Assembly (NCBI GenBank): GCA_039030175.1
Contig: JBCCER010000209.1
Location: 1 to 6,983, forward strand
DNA from: JANQGH01 sp039030175
GTDB lineage: Bacteria > Pseudomonadota > Alphaproteobacteria > DSM-16000 > Inquilinaceae
Direction: 5' to 3'
Length of the DNA: 6,983 nucleotides
The position numbers were made by a program, and so were the translations under genes. The notes beneath the pieces are model-generated. The model was not told where the DNA came from, made no database searches, and saw only the letters and a program-made list of their open reading frames with translations. Below are positions 6,301 through 6,983 of this stretch, piece by piece. Position 1 is the stretch's first letter; each line of letters begins with the position of its first letter.

Positions 6301-6570
6301 ATGAGCATCGATACCACCGCGATCCCGCCGGAACGCATTCGCAACTTTTCCATCATCGCCCACATCGACCATGGCAAATCGACCCTGGCCGATCGGTTGA
6401 TTCAACGCTGCGGTGGCTTGGCAGAGCGCGAGATGAAAAGCCAAGTGCTCGACGTATCGTCGTCGGCGAACCCATGTCAGTTAATGTTGAGCGTTTATGT
6501 CTTCGGTGTCGCTCAAAGGCCTCACAGAGAACCAGACGATCCTGTAAAACGGCGTATCGGACGACTATAA
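6301..6570 (+). pseudogene. lepA: lepA (elongation factor 4), 5' fragment cut off after codon 51
   Basis: The first 51 residues (6301-6453) are clear LepA. IRNFSIIAHIDHGKSTLADRL contains the G1 nucleotide-binding loop (residues 20-28, Lys26, Ser27, Thr28), followed by GGLAEREMKSQVLD. Intact LepA, a translational GTPase of about 600 residues that acts on ribosomes, would continue with the switch I region (MDIERERGIT). Here it continues VSSSANP and stops at TAA 6568-6570, with no LepA similarity after 6453. Residue 1 is chosen because the family usually has a few variable residues before the G1 block. The ribosome site is weak: AGGA lies 13 bases upstream. The sequence change coincides with a drop in GC content and the start of an unrelated methyltransferase, so the gene is truncated by a junction rather than by a point mutation. 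No other part of lepA is in the window. Confidence 0.88.
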
Positions 6571-6983
6571 AGGAAAGAGGGTATGGTGGTGTTAGTGCTG
6601 AGCGGGTAACAGTAGATTGAAACGTGAAAACAAGACATTAGGTCACACTCCGTGGTGCTCTGGAAGTCAGAAGTTGCGGCGGACTGACGAGGTATTATGG
6701 ACTGTTGAGTTGAACGATGTAGTGCCGTTGATAGCGTATGGGAAGGCGGTGTTGAAGATTGATGTTGAGTCACATGAGCCATACGTGTTCAGTGGCGCAA
6801 AGAGGCTTTTCGACGTCATCGAAGTTCCGCACGTCTTCATGGAGTGGGGAGACAAGTCGCGGTCGAAGAGCAAAACCCTAGTGCAGGATATGCTTGACTT
6901 CCTCACAACTCGGGGCTACATGCCATGCAGAATCATGCCAAATAGCTCTCTTCTTTCGATAATATTCCCGAAGAGTTCCCTCG
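6454..6983 (+). pseudogene. FkbM-type methyltransferase fragment with broken reading frame
   Basis: Bases 6602-6983 are open in one frame (127 codons, no start) and run off the window. They read TVELNDVVPLIAYGKAVLKID, then VESHEPYVFSGAKRLF and IEVPHVFMEWGDKSR, then MLDFLTTRGYMP. This is the C-terminal half of an FkbM methyltransferase domain, with KIDVESHEP in place of the usual KIDIEGHEP. Upstream the same protein can be followed through other frames: VVGEPMSVNVERLCL (from 6459), then SVSLKGLTENQTIL, a TAA at 6539-6547, NGVSDDYKGKR, then GMVVLVLSG and GNSRLKRENKTLGHTP. That needs about three single-base shifts and one stop. FkbM enzymes use S-adenosylmethionine to methylate oxygen atoms. The tract starts inside the SAM-binding part, directly after lepA codon 51. 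The MEWG block looks animal-like. A bacterial FkbM gene remains possible. Confidence 0.6.

Noticed and set aside
6454..6570. Possibility that the lepA interruption is an intein or a spliced intron.
   Set aside because: The break is not at a usual intein site, the following residues lack intein motifs (no Cys or Ser splice block), and LepA does not resume within the window. A GTATCG at 6454 looks only weakly like a splice donor.
6566..6572. TATAAAG as a eukaryotic TATA box.
   Set aside because: It lies within the reconstructed coding sequence (DDYKGK), so it is explained by Tyr-Lys codons.
6522..6906. Two minus-strand frames (6522-6782 and 6667-6906) in the right-hand tract.
   Set aside because: Both are antisense to the FkbM-like coding sequence, which has recognisable motifs on the plus strand. 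Their Ser/Thr-rich translations match nothing I know.

Overview
The window is most likely alphaproteobacterial DNA, probably from the order Hyphomicrobiales (Rhizobiales). The base composition is GC-rich (about 58-60% where I counted by hand). The gene content also fits: a class III cyclase fused to TolB-like and TPR domains (a family abundant in Rhizobiales), a DUF2946/PCu(A)C/SCO copper cassette, and the start of lepA. The last 530 bases do not fit this picture: GC falls to about 47-50% and the sequence encodes a different kind of protein. The assignment rests on recognising protein families by eye; no database search was possible.

Layout. Bases 1-551 (+) hold the C-terminal part of an alpha/beta hydrolase with its Ser-Asp-His triad. 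Bases 671-2296 (-) hold a three-gene copper cassette, transcribed from right to left: a DUF2946 protein, a periplasmic PCu(A)C copper chaperone and a membrane-anchored SCO/SenC protein. The last two are known partners in building the CuA centre of cytochrome c oxidase. A long imperfect hairpin lies between the PCu(A)C and SCO genes. Bases 2297-2596 hold no convincing protein gene. They form the divergent upstream region, with several hairpins on the + strand ending in a textbook intrinsic terminator 17 bases before a GNAT acetyltransferase gene (2597-3169, +). Bases 3341-5059 (+) encode the 572-residue cyclase-TolB-TPR protein. Its metal and transition-state residues are intact, but its base-recognition residues are changed.

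Bases 5263-6194 (+) encode an EamA/DMT-family transporter split by one missing base near 5827-5841. A perfect 12-bp hairpin (6247-6275) follows, then lepA starts at 6301. LepA similarity stops abruptly after residue 51 (base 6453). From there to the window end the sequence reads as an FkbM-type methyltransferase, joined in mid-domain and broken by apparent frameshifts and a stop codon. The wording of that protein resembles animal FkbM-domain proteins more than typical bacterial ones.

Most noteworthy are the lepA/FkbM junction, which could be an assembly chimera with host-animal DNA or a real recombination, then the structured leader or small RNA before the GNAT gene, and the non-canonical cyclase pocket. 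I found no CRISPR array, tRNA, rRNA or recognisable transposase.
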